The notes beneath the pieces are model-generated. The model had not been told where the DNA came from. It saw nothing but the letters and a program-made list of their open reading frames with translations, and ran no database searches. The translations under genes were made by a program, and so were the position numbers. 64,000 nt of DNA, taken from assembly GCA_030272835.1 (NCBI GenBank), contig SZOQ01000008.1:4734-68733 (forward strand), in the 5' to 3' direction. This DNA comes from 2-12-FULL-60-25 sp003576745. GTDB lineage: Bacteria > Patescibacteriota > Patescibacteriia > 2-12-FULL-60-25. Shown here piece after piece: positions 6,569 through 13,809 of the stretch (its first letter is position 1; the number at the start of each line of letters is the position of its first letter).

Positions 6569-8584
6569 TTATGGCGCAAATTCGATCGTGCGCGTTTTGA
6601 CTTCTTCATGATATACCTCGAGACGGTCTCCGATTTCCAAACGGAGTTTGCCCTTTACGGACAACCCGCATTCGGTTCCAGCATGGACGTCTTTCACATT
6701 CTGTTTGCCGATTTGAAGGGATTCGATGGTGACATCGCCCAGCGCCTCCTCTCCGCGCCAGACGCGCGCTTTTTCGCCGGCAACGATTTTCCCGTCCGTC
6801 ACTCGTCCCCCGACCACCATGCGGCCGCTTTCCGTTCGGAAAATGGCGACGGTTTCGAAGTTGCCGAGCTGCATGAGCGAGACCTCCGGCTTCAAAAGTT
6901 TGTTCAATTCCGCCATAACGTCGTCGAACAGCTCGTAGATGACTTTGAATTTGCGGATGTCCACGCCCTGATCACGCGCGAGTTCCGGAATCTGCGGGCC
7001 CGGAACAACATTAAACGCATAGACGACTTTCGAGCCGTTCGCCGCCTGGAGCACGTCGGTGTCGGTCACGTTCCCGAGACCCTTTTGAATCACCTCCACG
7101 CCCACGAATTCGTCCTTGATCTTTTCGAGCATGCCGAGCACGGCCTCGAGCGATCCCAGGACATCGGCCTTGAGGACGATTTGATACATTGCTTTCTTTT
7201 GGGCGCCTTCGGACGACTCCGTGTCTTTCGGCTGCTGTTTTTTGGCGACCATGCCTTCCGCAACCTGATGCGTGGTTTTCACCTTCGTATCGAGCTTCCG
7301 GAAATCCTCCGGCACCTCCATAACGTCTCCCACGGCCGGAGCCACTTTAAAACCGAGCACTTTTACCGGTGTTCCGGGAGGGGCTTGGTCGAGCAATGCT
7401 CCCGTCCAATCCTTGAGCGCGCGCACGCGCCCGTACAGGGTGCCGCCGATGCCCATAGAGTCATTGCGGCGGAGCGTCCCCGCCTGAACGAGTACCGTGG
7501 CGACCGGACCTTCGCCTTTGTCCACGTGCGCCTCGATGATGGTCCCGACCGCGCGCCGATCCGGATTCGCGCGAATGCGATCGGCGTGGACGTCGGCAAC
7601 AAGCAGCACCGTGTCGAGCAGCTCTTCGATATTCTGGCCCGTTTTTGCCGAAATTTTTACCAAGGGAATATCGCCGCCCCATTCCTCCACCTGCACGCCC
7701 GCTTCCGCGAGGCCGGCCATAACTTTTTCCGGCTGGGCTTCCGGCTTGTCGATTTTATTCAAAGCCACGAGAAACGGGAGCTGCGCGGCTTTAATGATAT
7801 TGATCGCTTCCTTTGTTTGCGGCTGAACGCCGTCGTCTGCCGCAACAACGAGAATGGCGATATCCGCAACTTTGGCTCCGCGCGAACGCATGACGGTAAA
7901 TGCCTCATGGCCCGGCGTGTCGATGAACGTGATTTTCCGGTCCTTCTTTTCAACCTGGTATGCGCCGATATGCTGGGTAATACCCCCGGCCTCTCCTTCC
8001 ATAACATTGGTCTGACGGATAGCGTCAAGTGTTTTCGTTTTCCCGTGGTCCACATGGCCCATGACAACAATAACCGGAGGACGGGGCTTAAGCGTCTCCC
8101 GCGTTTCTTCCGAGGTAATTTCCTTGAGTCTGTCCAAAGCTTCAACCCGCTCCGGAGCTTCGGGGACGCGTTCTTCGGCTTCGGCGCGATAGCCGAGTTC
8201 TTCGGCGATAATGGCCGCCGTATCAAAGTCGAGCCGTTCGTTTTGCGCGGCAAGAATGCCGTTTTTCATGAGTTCCTGTATAAGGCGCGTCACCGGAATA
8301 CCCATGCTCCCGGCAAGATCGCGAACAATGACGACCGGGGGAATGCGCACGGGCTTAAGCTGCGCCTTTTCTTCCTGGCTCTTGGGCTGATTCGAGGTTT
8401 TGATAAGCGAGGCGCGCATGCGTTCACGGCGCTGATTTTCCCGCCAGCGGCGCATAATCTGCTCGGCGACGGCATCATCCACTTTGATCGCGCGACGTCC
8501 GATAGAAAAACCGAGCACCGGGAGTTTATCCAGGAGCTCGTTCGGCGTAACATTGAGTCTTCGCGCGAGTTCCGATACGTTCAT
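6569..8584 (-). CDS. infB: translation initiation factor IF-2
   Basis: GTPase that places initiator tRNA on the 30S subunit. G1 GHVDHGKT (176-183), GGITQHIGAYQV (switch I), DTPGHE (222-227), NKID and SAKTG are all present, followed by domains II, III (KADVLGSLEAV) and C-terminal IV. At 671 aa it is short: the N-terminus keeps only one small IF2N-type helical module (MNVSELARRLNVTPNELLDKL) and a second partial one, as in other reduced genomes. The residues after G1 are K-T where many homologues have S-L. The promoter TTGACA-17-TAGATT (8596-8624) ends 11 nt before the ATG, so the transcript is leaderless or nearly so. Confidence 0.96.
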   Translation of the reverse strand: MNVSELARRLNVTPNELLDKLPVLGFSIGRRAIKVDDAVAEQIMRRWRENQRRERMRASLIKTSNQPKSQEEKAQLKPVRIPPVVIVRDLAGSMGIPVTRLIQELMKNGILAAQNERLDFDTAAIIAEELGYRAEAEERVPEAPERVEALDRLKEITSEETRETLKPRPPVIVVMGHVDHGKTKTLDAIRQTNVMEGEAGGITQHIGAYQVEKKDRKITFIDTPGHEAFTVMRSRGAKVADIAILVVAADDGVQPQTKEAINIIKAAQLPFLVALNKIDKPEAQPEKVMAGLAEAGVQVEEWGGDIPLVKISAKTGQNIEELLDTVLLVADVHADRIRANPDRRAVGTIIEAHVDKGEGPVATVLVQAGTLRRNDSMGIGGTLYGRVRALKDWTGALLDQAPPGTPVKVLGFKVAPAVGDVMEVPEDFRKLDTKVKTTHQVAEGMVAKKQQPKDTESSEGAQKKAMYQIVLKADVLGSLEAVLGMLEKIKDEFVGVEVIQKGLGNVTDTDVLQAANGSKVVYAFNVVPGPQIPELARDQGVDIRKFKVIYELFDDVMAELNKLLKPEVSLMQLGNFETVAIFRTESGRMVVGGRVTDGKIVAGEKARVWRGEEALGDVTIESLQIGKQNVKDVHAGTECGLSVKGKLRLEIGDRLEVYHEEVKTRTIEFAP

Positions 8585-8595
8585 AAAGTGCGCTC

Positions 8596-8624
8596 AATCT
8601 ACGTGAAAAAGCCATTTCTGTCAA
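8596..8624 (-). promoter_or_regulatory. near-consensus promoter of infB
   Basis: Minus strand TTGACA (8619-8624), 17 nt, TAGATT (8596-8601), then 11 nt to ATG 8584. This leaves at most a few leader bases and no Shine-Dalgarno sequence. Confidence 0.75.
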
Positions 8625-8636
8625 AGAATTGCGACA

Positions 8637-8905
8637 TGGGGGTTCGGGTTACGGGGTCCGGGTCTAGGATGAAACCGCTTACCGACAAACCTACGATCTT
8701 ACGGACCTACGGACATATAGGCACAAGGGCAAAGGGCTAAGGGAAACAGGTTATGAGTTATGGGGAAGATTATGCTCCCCCTAAGCAACTACGCCCGACG
8801 TACTACGCAACTCCCCCATACCTCACGACTCACGACCCATTTCCCACGTCCTGCGCAACTACGTACTCTTCCCCCTGCGCAATCCTACTCCCTCCTCCAT
8901 CCTTC
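8637..8905. repeat. intergenic mosaic repeat, copy 3 (most complete)
   Basis: Fills the divergent infB-truB gap. In order: GGTTCGGGTTACGGGG, TCTAGGATGAAACCGCT, CCTACGATCTTACGGACC, AAGGGCAAAGGGCTAAGGG, GGTTATGAGTTATGGGG, hairpin GGGGAAGATTATGCTCCCC, TAAGCAACTACG, TACTACGCAACTCC, CCTCACGACTCACGACCC, GCGCAACTACGTACTCTTCC, CCTACTCCCTCCTCC. No ORF in it has support. Confidence 0.85.
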
Positions 8906-8915
8906 CTCCCCTTGC

Positions 8916-8921
8916 TACACT
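8916..8921 (+). promoter_or_regulatory. extended -10 element of truB
   Basis: TGC-TACACT, 11 nt before the truB ATG, directly downstream of mosaic repeat copy 3. Confidence 0.5.
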
Positions 8922-8932
8922 CGCCTTCATCT

Positions 8933-9610
8933 ATGGACGGCCTTCTCCTCGTCGACAAACCCGCCGGCATCACGAGCCATGATGTCGTGGATGCGATTCG
9001 GAACATTGCGCACACGCGAAGAGTCGGCCATGCCGGCACACTGGATCCGTTCGCGACCGGGTTATTGATCCTCGGCATCAATAAAGGAACAAAAGCGCTC
9101 ACCGGTCTTGTCGGCCTCGATAAAACGTATGAGGCAACGGCAAAACTCGGCGCGACATCAACGACGGACGATCCCGAAGGCATTATCGCGGAAGGACCGG
9201 CCTGTCCGCATCCCGACACTGACGTCATCCAAACTGTTCTTTCCTCTTTCCTCGGCGCATATGAACAAACCGCCCCCGTATTTAGCGCCAAGAAAGTGGG
9301 CGGAAAAAAACTGTATGAATTGGCAAGAAAAGGAAAGATGGAAGGCATTGTATTGCCGAAAAAAATAGTGACCATTCATGATATCGCATTGCTTGATTAC
9401 CGCTGGCCGAATCTGCATTTCCGCGTGTCATGCTCTAGCGGAACATATATCCGCGCGCTGGCGAAAGACATTGGGGCAAAACTCGGATGCGGGGCATATC
9501 TTACCGAACTCCGAAGAACAAACATTGGAGACCACAGGATCGAAGACGCTATTGCGTTGATCGATATAAACGAGAAAAATATCGGCAGCCGTCTTATTCC
9601 AATGATATGA
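8933..9610 (+). CDS. truB: tRNA pseudouridine(55) synthase TruB
   Basis: Makes pseudouridine 55 in the T-loop of tRNAs. Family start MDGLLLVDKPAGITSHDVV and the catalytic aspartate in GHAGTLDPFATGLL (Asp38) are clear; VSCSSGTYIRALAKDIG (C-terminal half) is also diagnostic. At 225 aa it lacks the usual C-terminal PUA domain of longer homologues. The start at 8933 matches the family N-terminus; open frame upstream to 8753 is repeat DNA. No Shine-Dalgarno sequence is present, but an extended -10 lies at 8916-8921, so the mRNA is probably leaderless. Confidence 0.95.
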   Translation: MDGLLLVDKPAGITSHDVVDAIRNIAHTRRVGHAGTLDPFATGLLILGINKGTKALTGLVGLDKTYEATAKLGATSTTDDPEGIIAEGPACPHPDTDVIQTVLSSFLGAYEQTAPVFSAKKVGGKKLYELARKGKMEGIVLPKKIVTIHDIALLDYRWPNLHFRVSCSSGTYIRALAKDIGAKLGCGAYLTELRRTNIGDHRIEDAIALIDINEKNIGSRLIPMI

Positions 9611-9643
9611 CATATCTGCGGATTTTCCCCGCATCTTCGAACG

Positions 9644-10055
9644 ATGTTCAGCGACGCGCTCTTCGCGCTCATGCCCCCTGCGATTGTTCTTGCTTTCCAT
9701 GCAGCGCGTCTGCTCCTGCTTCCAGCCATGTACCGGGCCGACATGTTCATGCCTGCCGCAGGTGGTGCCGCCATTGCATGGATGTATTTCATCTTATGGC
9801 GTAGATAGGGGGTTCGCGGCTGGATACCCACGCGTACTCCCCGATGGATGAAGGCTCTCACGATCCTGGGAGCCGTTGCTCTCAATAGGCATCTGGTGGG
9901 AATTCATGGAATTCGGCGCTGATACAATTCTCGGTACGCGCATGCAGTTTTCCGTTTCCAAAACCATGGGTTACCTCGGCTTGGACCTTGTCGGCGGACT
10001 TTTCTTGATTTTTTCTCTATTTTTGAAAAATGAAGCATTATTTTGCTTATTTTAG
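9644..10055 (+). pseudogene. decayed small integral membrane protein gene
   Basis: Frame 9644-9808 encodes a hydrophobic segment (MFSDALFALMPPAIVLAFHA, then AAIAWMYFILWRR) ending in TAG at 9806. The same frame continues with GVRGWIPTRTPRWMKALTILGAVAL, then a frameshift near 9880 leads to IGIWWEFMEFGADTILGTRM and DLVGGLFLIFSLFLKN, stopping at 10053. The pieces make one coherent four-helix membrane protein. The WWEFMEF...D..LGT pattern recalls DUF2238/YjdF-like membrane proteins, but this is a weak family guess. One internal stop plus one frameshift make it a pseudogene unless these are sequencing errors. Confidence 0.5.
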
Positions 10056-10086
10056 CCATTTTCTGTAAATATATTGTTAAGTACCC

Positions 10087-10115
10087 TTGACAAGGGGAGA
10101 AATACATGTTATAAA
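10087..10115 (+). promoter_or_regulatory. strong sigma70 promoter with no protein gene behind it
   Basis: TTGACA (10087-10092), exactly 17 nt, TATAAA (10110-10115). This is the best match to consensus in the window. The predicted start is about 10122; the following kilobase contains hairpins and no recognisable gene. Confidence 0.75.
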
Positions 10116-10121
10116 GATATA

Positions 10122-10250
10122 TCTTTCGAAAATAGAACACTTTGGGGAGAAAGTGTTCGATCCGTGAGCCGCCACAAAAAAAGGCCTTTTAGGCGTTTTT
10201 GACCGGCGGTGCATGAAGCGCTTTTCTCCTACAAAGATGAGCGCTTTTTT
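10122..10250 (+). ncRNA. putative small structured RNA
   Basis: Begins at the predicted start of the 10087-10115 promoter. Hairpin GAACACTTT/AAAGTGTTC (10134-10157), an outer CCGCC/GGCGG pairing (about 10172-10208) enclosing GGCC and GGCG elements, and a terminator-like hairpin AGCGCTTTTCTC/GATGAGCGCT followed by T6 (10212-10246). No coding potential with a credible start. An open frame from 10206/10209 to 10487 crosses this region but has no ribosome-binding site at its ATG and no family match. I do not recognise an RNA class (not tmRNA, RNase P, 6S or SRP by motif). Confidence 0.4.
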
Positions 10251-10329
10251 GTGGGCATCCTGCCCAGCAATCTGAGGAGGAGAGAGCCGTCGCGAGCAGC
10301 CAATTGGGCCAATCGCGCGGGGGCACCCG

Positions 10330-10465
10330 AGCCTGATACGTTCTGGATACGTCTGGAACAACTCAGGGTCTATGCCACGGGCGTGGTGATTCCTTCGGGA
10401 ACGACCCTCGCCCATACCTTCTCAGGTTCTTGGGCGGGAAAAATCATGAGGTATGGGCGATGCGG
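10330..10465 (+). other. hairpin element A of a related pair
   Basis: GTTC/GAAC hairpin around GGATACGTC, then AGGGTC...GACCCT enclosing CCACGGGCGTGG and the word GATTCCTTCGGGAACGAC, then a long stem CGCCCATACCTT/AGGTATGGGCG (10409-10461). Element B at 10767-10890 repeats the GATAC hairpin, an outer stem, an inner hairpin and GATTCCTTCAGAAACGAC, so the two look homologous. Confidence 0.4.
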
Positions 10466-10469
10466 GAGG

Positions 10470-10700
10470 AAGGAAGTTAGGGAGTAGGAGAATTGCGTAG
10501 GGCGTGGTTGCGTAGGACGTGAATCATGGGCAGTGAGCCATGCGCCCCGTAACCCGAACCCCATAATCAATAACCCGTAACCAAAACCCCGTTCCCTAAG
10601 CCCTTTGCCCTTGGGTCAGTAGGTTCGTAAGATCGTAGGTTCGTAGGTCAGCGGTTTCATCCTAGACCCGGATCCCGTAACCCGAACCCGTAACCAATTC
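10470..10700. repeat. intergenic mosaic repeat, copy 4 (inverted)
   Basis: Read on the minus strand it gives, in the standard order, GGGTTCGGGTTACGGG, TCTAGGATGAAACCGCT, CCTACGATCTTACGAACC, AAGGGCAAAGGGCTTAGGG, GGTTACGGGTTATTGATTA, CATGATTCACGTCC, CTACGCAACCACGCCC, CTCCTACTCCCTAACTTCC. About 60 nt align closely with copy 3. It separates the two hairpin elements. Confidence 0.85.
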
Positions 10701-10766
10701 CCGACCGAAAACGCAATACACAGCCCACGACATTCTGATGAAGGATCTGGGGAGGAGAGAGACTGT

Positions 10767-10890
10767 CATGGATGTTCCGATACACATTGGAATACCCGTG
10801 CAGCGGCCGTCACCTGATTGATTCCGGTCAAGACTGGATTCCTTCAGAAACGACGGCCATGAGTGCGGCGCACCTTCGGGAGCCATCCGC
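10767..10890 (+). other. hairpin element B of a related pair
   Basis: Follows a strong purine tract GGGGAGGAGAGAG (about 10750-10762) and a 17-codon ORF (ATG 10766) ending inside the structure. Outer stem GGCCGTC/GACGGCC encloses CCGGT/ACTGG and GATTCCTTCAGAAACGAC, followed by GAGTGCGG/CCGCACTC and GCGCG/CGCGC hairpins. It may be an RNA regulatory element or part of a longer RNA ending at 11032. Confidence 0.4.
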
Positions 10891-10941
10891 ACTCCATAGC
10901 GCGTTCTACGCGCCACCTCTTCAGATCCGTCGTCAGAATAA

Positions 10942-11032
10942 GGCAGTGCCGAACCGGGCTAGCCGGGGCCACGATGAGGGCAAAATTACCGTAACAGGGA
11001 AACCAGGGGTTCGACTCCCCTCACTGCCGCCA
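10942..11032 (+). ncRNA. tRNA-like element with encoded CCA, no recognisable anticodon arm
   Basis: GGCAGTG (10942-10948) pairs perfectly with CACTGCC (11022-11028) as a 7-bp acceptor stem. It is followed by G and an encoded CCA (11030-11032). A canonical 5-bp T arm with TTCGACT loop (AGGGG/CCCCT) precedes the acceptor 3' strand. The intervening 55 nt contain a CCGG/CCGG hairpin but no D arm with GG loop and no 5-bp anticodon stem. It could be a decayed class II tRNA or the tRNA-like end of a larger RNA. It does not match the conserved tmRNA 5' segment. Confidence 0.45.
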
Positions 11033-11074
11033 CAGAAGCAAACCGTCAGGAACGCAACGAAAGGAATGGGAGAC

Positions 11075-11275
11075 ATGAGGTATCTGAGCGACGAATACAT
11101 CCCGGAGCTCGAGGGAGAAAATCCGGGAACGGATCAGCTGCTCCTGCTCGAACAGGAGCTCGCGGACCGCGGCATGCACGTGGACGGAGGCGTTCTCCGC
11201 GAAGCGGACATCCATGTCCTTGTCACCGCGCGACCCGTGCGGAAGAACATGCTTCCGCCGTTTCTGAAGGACTGA
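11075..11275 (+). CDS. small acidic hypothetical protein (66 aa)
   Basis: Not recognised. Acidic and mostly helical (DEYIPELEGENPGTDQLLLLEQELADRGMHVD), with a basic end (ARPVRKNMLPPFLKD). The ATG at 11075 is preceded by GGAATGGGAGAC, a plausible ribosome-binding site, and the gene ends 5 nt before an 11-bp perfect terminator stem. The frame remains open upstream to 10772, but that stretch contains the tRNA-like fold, so the short start is preferred. No signal peptide or cysteines. Confidence 0.55.
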   Translation: MRYLSDEYIPELEGENPGTDQLLLLEQELADRGMHVDGGVLREADIHVLVTARPVRKNMLPPFLKD

Positions 11276-11280
11276 CACTG

Positions 11281-11309
11281 GCCGGAGCGGATTCTACATC
11301 CGCTCCGGC
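11281..11309 (+). terminator. 11-bp perfect hairpin after the 66-aa gene
   Basis: GCCGGAGCGGA and TCCGCTCCGGC arms, 7-nt loop, no T run. Probably transcript 3' end or mRNA stabiliser. Confidence 0.55.
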
Positions 11310-11376
11310 GCCACCCGGGCAATATGAGTCATCGTAATGCCTGGAAGGTCAACATCGAACGCAAAGGGAGATCCGC

Positions 11377-11592
11377 ATGACCGCTTTCAGAACGGAAGAA
11401 GACCTTCATCACATCGACCGCGACATCGTGGACGGCATCCGCGATGCCGCCGACTGGCTTCGCGGAAACCGGCAAACGCCGGATGAATCCGGAGTGTTCG
11501 AACGCACCGATCGCGATACCATTCCGGATATGCCGGCATGGGAGGAACCGCTCGATATCGAGATCGACGTCGTCATCGACGACGTCGCCTGA
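11377..11592 (+). CDS. small acidic hypothetical protein (71 aa)
   Basis: Not recognised. Strongly acidic, with EEDLHHIDRDIVDGIRDAADWL at the N-terminus and LDIEIDVVIDDVA at the C-terminus, likely soluble. AAAGGGAGATCCGC supplies the ribosome-binding site. An 18-codon frame (ATG 11324) ends with its TGA overlapping this ATG (ATGA), which could couple translation. A 13-bp perfect hairpin follows at 11606-11635. Its arrangement, and that of the neighbouring 66-aa gene (short acidic protein, long GC-rich hairpin, no T run), is shared. Confidence 0.55.
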   Translation: MTAFRTEEDLHHIDRDIVDGIRDAADWLRGNRQTPDESGVFERTDRDTIPDMPAWEEPLDIEIDVVIDDVA

Positions 11593-11605
11593 ACCTTGCT
11601 CCGAA

Positions 11606-11635
11606 CCGGAAGCGCATGGCGACATGCGCTTCCGG
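11606..11635 (+). terminator. 13-bp perfect hairpin with GCGA tetraloop
   Basis: CCGGAAGCGCATG and CATGCGCTTCCGG arms, 14 nt after the 71-aa gene, no T run. The 240 bp after it hold no ORF I can support; only a weak GCCC/GGGC hairpin with T5 (11791-11816) is seen. Confidence 0.55.
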
Positions 11636-11818
11636 GAACTTCCGACGTCATCTTACGATGAGGCGGCATCGGATGTTCCGATGGATCAAGCCGCCCGACA
11701 TGGGTGTGGTGTGGGGTTGGGAGTTCGTTTCTCCCTACTATGTTGCGTCGCTCGCAAGCGAAGCGACAGCGAACGCCCGGACATTCGCGCACTGCCCCTG
11801 TCTCGGGCGGTTTTTGCA

Positions 11819-11847
11819 TTGACAAAAACGTGGAATCACGGTATCCG
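11819..11847 (+). promoter_or_regulatory. promoter of the GT-C membrane protein gene
   Basis: TTGACA (11819-11824), 17 nt, TATCCG (11842-11847). The leader to ATG 11879 is about 25 nt and contains GGAGA. Confidence 0.6.
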
Positions 11848-11878
11848 AGGAGAGCACATTTCACATTCGGAGACCTGA

Positions 11879-13543
11879 ATGGGACTGAACCATCAACATT
11901 TGCGGATGATTGCGCGCGCGCTTGCGCTCTATGCGCCCGTATGGGCGGCAGCGCTGCTTGCGCACAGCGCTTCACTGAAAAGCGGCTTTGTTTTTGACGA
12001 TAATAGGCTGCTTCTCGAAAATGCCTATGTAAAAGAATTCGGCGGACTCAAGACACTGCTCACGCACAGCCTATTCTCGACCACGCCGTTTCCGTTCGAA
12101 GGGACGTATTATCGGCCGGTATCGAGCTTGAGCTACTGGCTCACCTGGCAATTGTTCAAAGACAATGCCGCACTGCATCATGCGGTAAATATCGTCCTCC
12201 ATGCCATGGTGGCAAGCCTCCTTCTGCGGACGCTCGCCGCATATGGGGTGCGAAGCGCCATTGCGCGCATTGTTGCCATCCTTTTTGCCGTTCATCCCGT
12301 AACCGCGGAAATCGTGGATTATATCGGCGGGAGGCAGGATCTCTTGGGCTGGGCCATTACCCTTGCGTGTCTCAGCCAGCTTCCCCGCATGAAGCGGACG
12401 ACCTCCATTGCCATTCTCTCTTGTGCCGGCACGGTGCTCGCTCTGTTCTGCCGCGAATTCTTTGCTACGGCGGCCATGCTCTTCGTCATCGGATCCGCCG
12501 TAAGGCCGGATGACCATTCGCAAACGCGATCTCGTCTTGCGGCGAGCGCCGCGGGCGCTTGCGCTGGCATCGGCATCGACATGGCGCTCCGGCATGCATT
12601 CGACATTCCGCGTATTCCGTTTCGGGAGCTCATAACGGCAAACACGCCGAGAGTTCTGTGGGGAACGGGTTCTCGGCTCCTCAAAATCGTGTTCTGGCCA
12701 TCGGACGTGGTGTCAGGGACGAGCATACATCCCCAGCCCGCCATGTTCGCCCTCCTGACTCTTCTCCCCCTCGCGGTGCTTGCGTTTCTCGTATGGCGTT
12801 TGCGCCGACGAAGCCTTTGCCTCATGGGCATGGCGGGGAGCGCCACGATTGTTCTCTCCATCCTGCTCCCCCTCTACATTGCAGAGACAGAGTGGGTGCT
12901 CGGAGACCGTTACGGCTACGAAACGCTCGTTGGAGTGGCGCTGCTTGCCGGCGCCTGGGCGGAACAGTTTGCGTCAACAGTAACGATCCGCCTGCCATCG
13001 GCCATGGTCCGCCGATTCGTATGGGCCGCCCCGTTCCTTATTGCGGTCGCCGTTATCCCGCTCACGCGAGGACGCGCCTTCTGTTATACGGACGACGAAG
13101 TCCTGGCGGAGTGCGATGCCCTAACGAGACCGCACGATGCTCTTGTCCTTCTGCGGCGTTCCCATCAGTTGCAGGGAAGCGGCCAAATTGACCGCGCATT
13201 TCCGTACTGCGCCGCGTATCTTGAACGCGCGCCGGAACGGCGACTGCATGTTGCCGACTGTATCGGAAACTATATGCTCCTGCATGACCGGGCGGCCATG
13301 GCGGTTCCCTTTCTGCGGGATGTCGCGTATGCCCGCCCTCGGTGGATCCAATCGCGAAGCACCTACTTTTTGGCGCTGGCGCTCGCCGGAGATTATGACG
13401 GCGCCGATCGGGAAATCGGCAAATGGAAACGCCGGTTTCCGAATGCCGCAGATCTGGACGCCTCGGCCCGCGAGGTCCAGCTTGTCAAAAGCGGAAAAAA
13501 GATCCCTCTCTCCTATGCGGGGTTGCGGCGGGCATCACGATGA
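11879..13543 (+). CDS. GT-C type membrane glycosyltransferase-like protein with TPR-like C-terminus
   Basis: Polytopic protein of 554 aa resembling TMTC-type and bacterial TPR-linked GT-C proteins. The family-typical lumenal loop with acidic pair is SGFVFDDNRLLLEN (about residues 34-47), followed by GTYYRPVSSLSYWLTWQLF and HHAVNIVLHAMVASLLL, then LFAVHPVTAEIVDYIGGRQDLL. About ten hydrophobic helices are visible to residue 400. The last 150 residues are soluble with TPR-like helix pairs (GQIDRAFPYCAAYLERAPERR, then AMAVPFLRDVAYARP). The likely role is sugar transfer from a lipid carrier to an exported protein or glycan; the acceptor is unknown. The gene is monocistronic, with its own promoter and terminator. 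Confidence 0.75.
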   Translation: MGLNHQHLRMIARALALYAPVWAAALLAHSASLKSGFVFDDNRLLLENAYVKEFGGLKTLLTHSLFSTTPFPFEGTYYRPVSSLSYWLTWQLFKDNAALHHAVNIVLHAMVASLLLRTLAAYGVRSAIARIVAILFAVHPVTAEIVDYIGGRQDLLGWAITLACLSQLPRMKRTTSIAILSCAGTVLALFCREFFATAAMLFVIGSAVRPDDHSQTRSRLAASAAGACAGIGIDMALRHAFDIPRIPFRELITANTPRVLWGTGSRLLKIVFWPSDVVSGTSIHPQPAMFALLTLLPLAVLAFLVWRLRRRSLCLMGMAGSATIVLSILLPLYIAETEWVLGDRYGYETLVGVALLAGAWAEQFASTVTIRLPSAMVRRFVWAAPFLIAVAVIPLTRGRAFCYTDDEVLAECDALTRPHDALVLLRRSHQLQGSGQIDRAFPYCAAYLERAPERRLHVADCIGNYMLLHDRAAMAVPFLRDVAYARPRWIQSRSTYFLALALAGDYDGADREIGKWKRRFPNAADLDASAREVQLVKSGKKIPLSYAGLRRASR

Positions 13544-13552
13544 TATTGGTAC

Positions 13553-13579
13553 AGGACGGCTCTCGAGCCGTCCTTTTTT
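13553..13579 (+). terminator. intrinsic terminator
   Basis: AGGACGGCT and AGCCGTCCT arms followed by a T run, 10 nt after the GT-C gene. Confidence 0.9.
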
Positions 13580-13809
13580 GTGCCTCCGGAGCGCTTTTCA
13601 AAATACGGAAACCATGCTAGCTTCATGGTGCGAATTGGCTAGCAATTAATCTGATCCGGATGACAAAGGTACGCATCGCGAAGGACGTACGGAATGCCTT
13701 GAACACGAACAAATGTCCATAAGGACAGTAACGTCGGTTGAGGGATAGAAACGGAACAGCGCGACAAACCGAAAAGGTTTTGCCTTTGAATACGCCGGAC
13801 GGCTCATAT

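Noticed and set aside
6488..8740. 750-codon open frame on the plus strand
   Set aside because: Exactly antisense to infB, whose motifs are all present; no promoter, start signal or family match on this strand.
9644..10055. Recoded stop (alternative genetic code) instead of a pseudogene
   Set aside because: The stop is TAG, not the TGA reassigned in some CPR, a true frameshift follows, and TGA and TAG both end other genes here.
10206..10487. 92-codon open frame (MHEALFSYKDERFFVG...)
   Set aside because: Starts inside a hairpin, has no ribosome-binding site, crosses hairpin element A and ends in mosaic repeat DNA; kept as non-coding.
10942..11032. tmRNA 3' end
   Set aside because: T arm and CCA fit, but the conserved tmRNA 5' segment that should pair with CACTGCC is absent within 400 bp and no tag ORF is visible.
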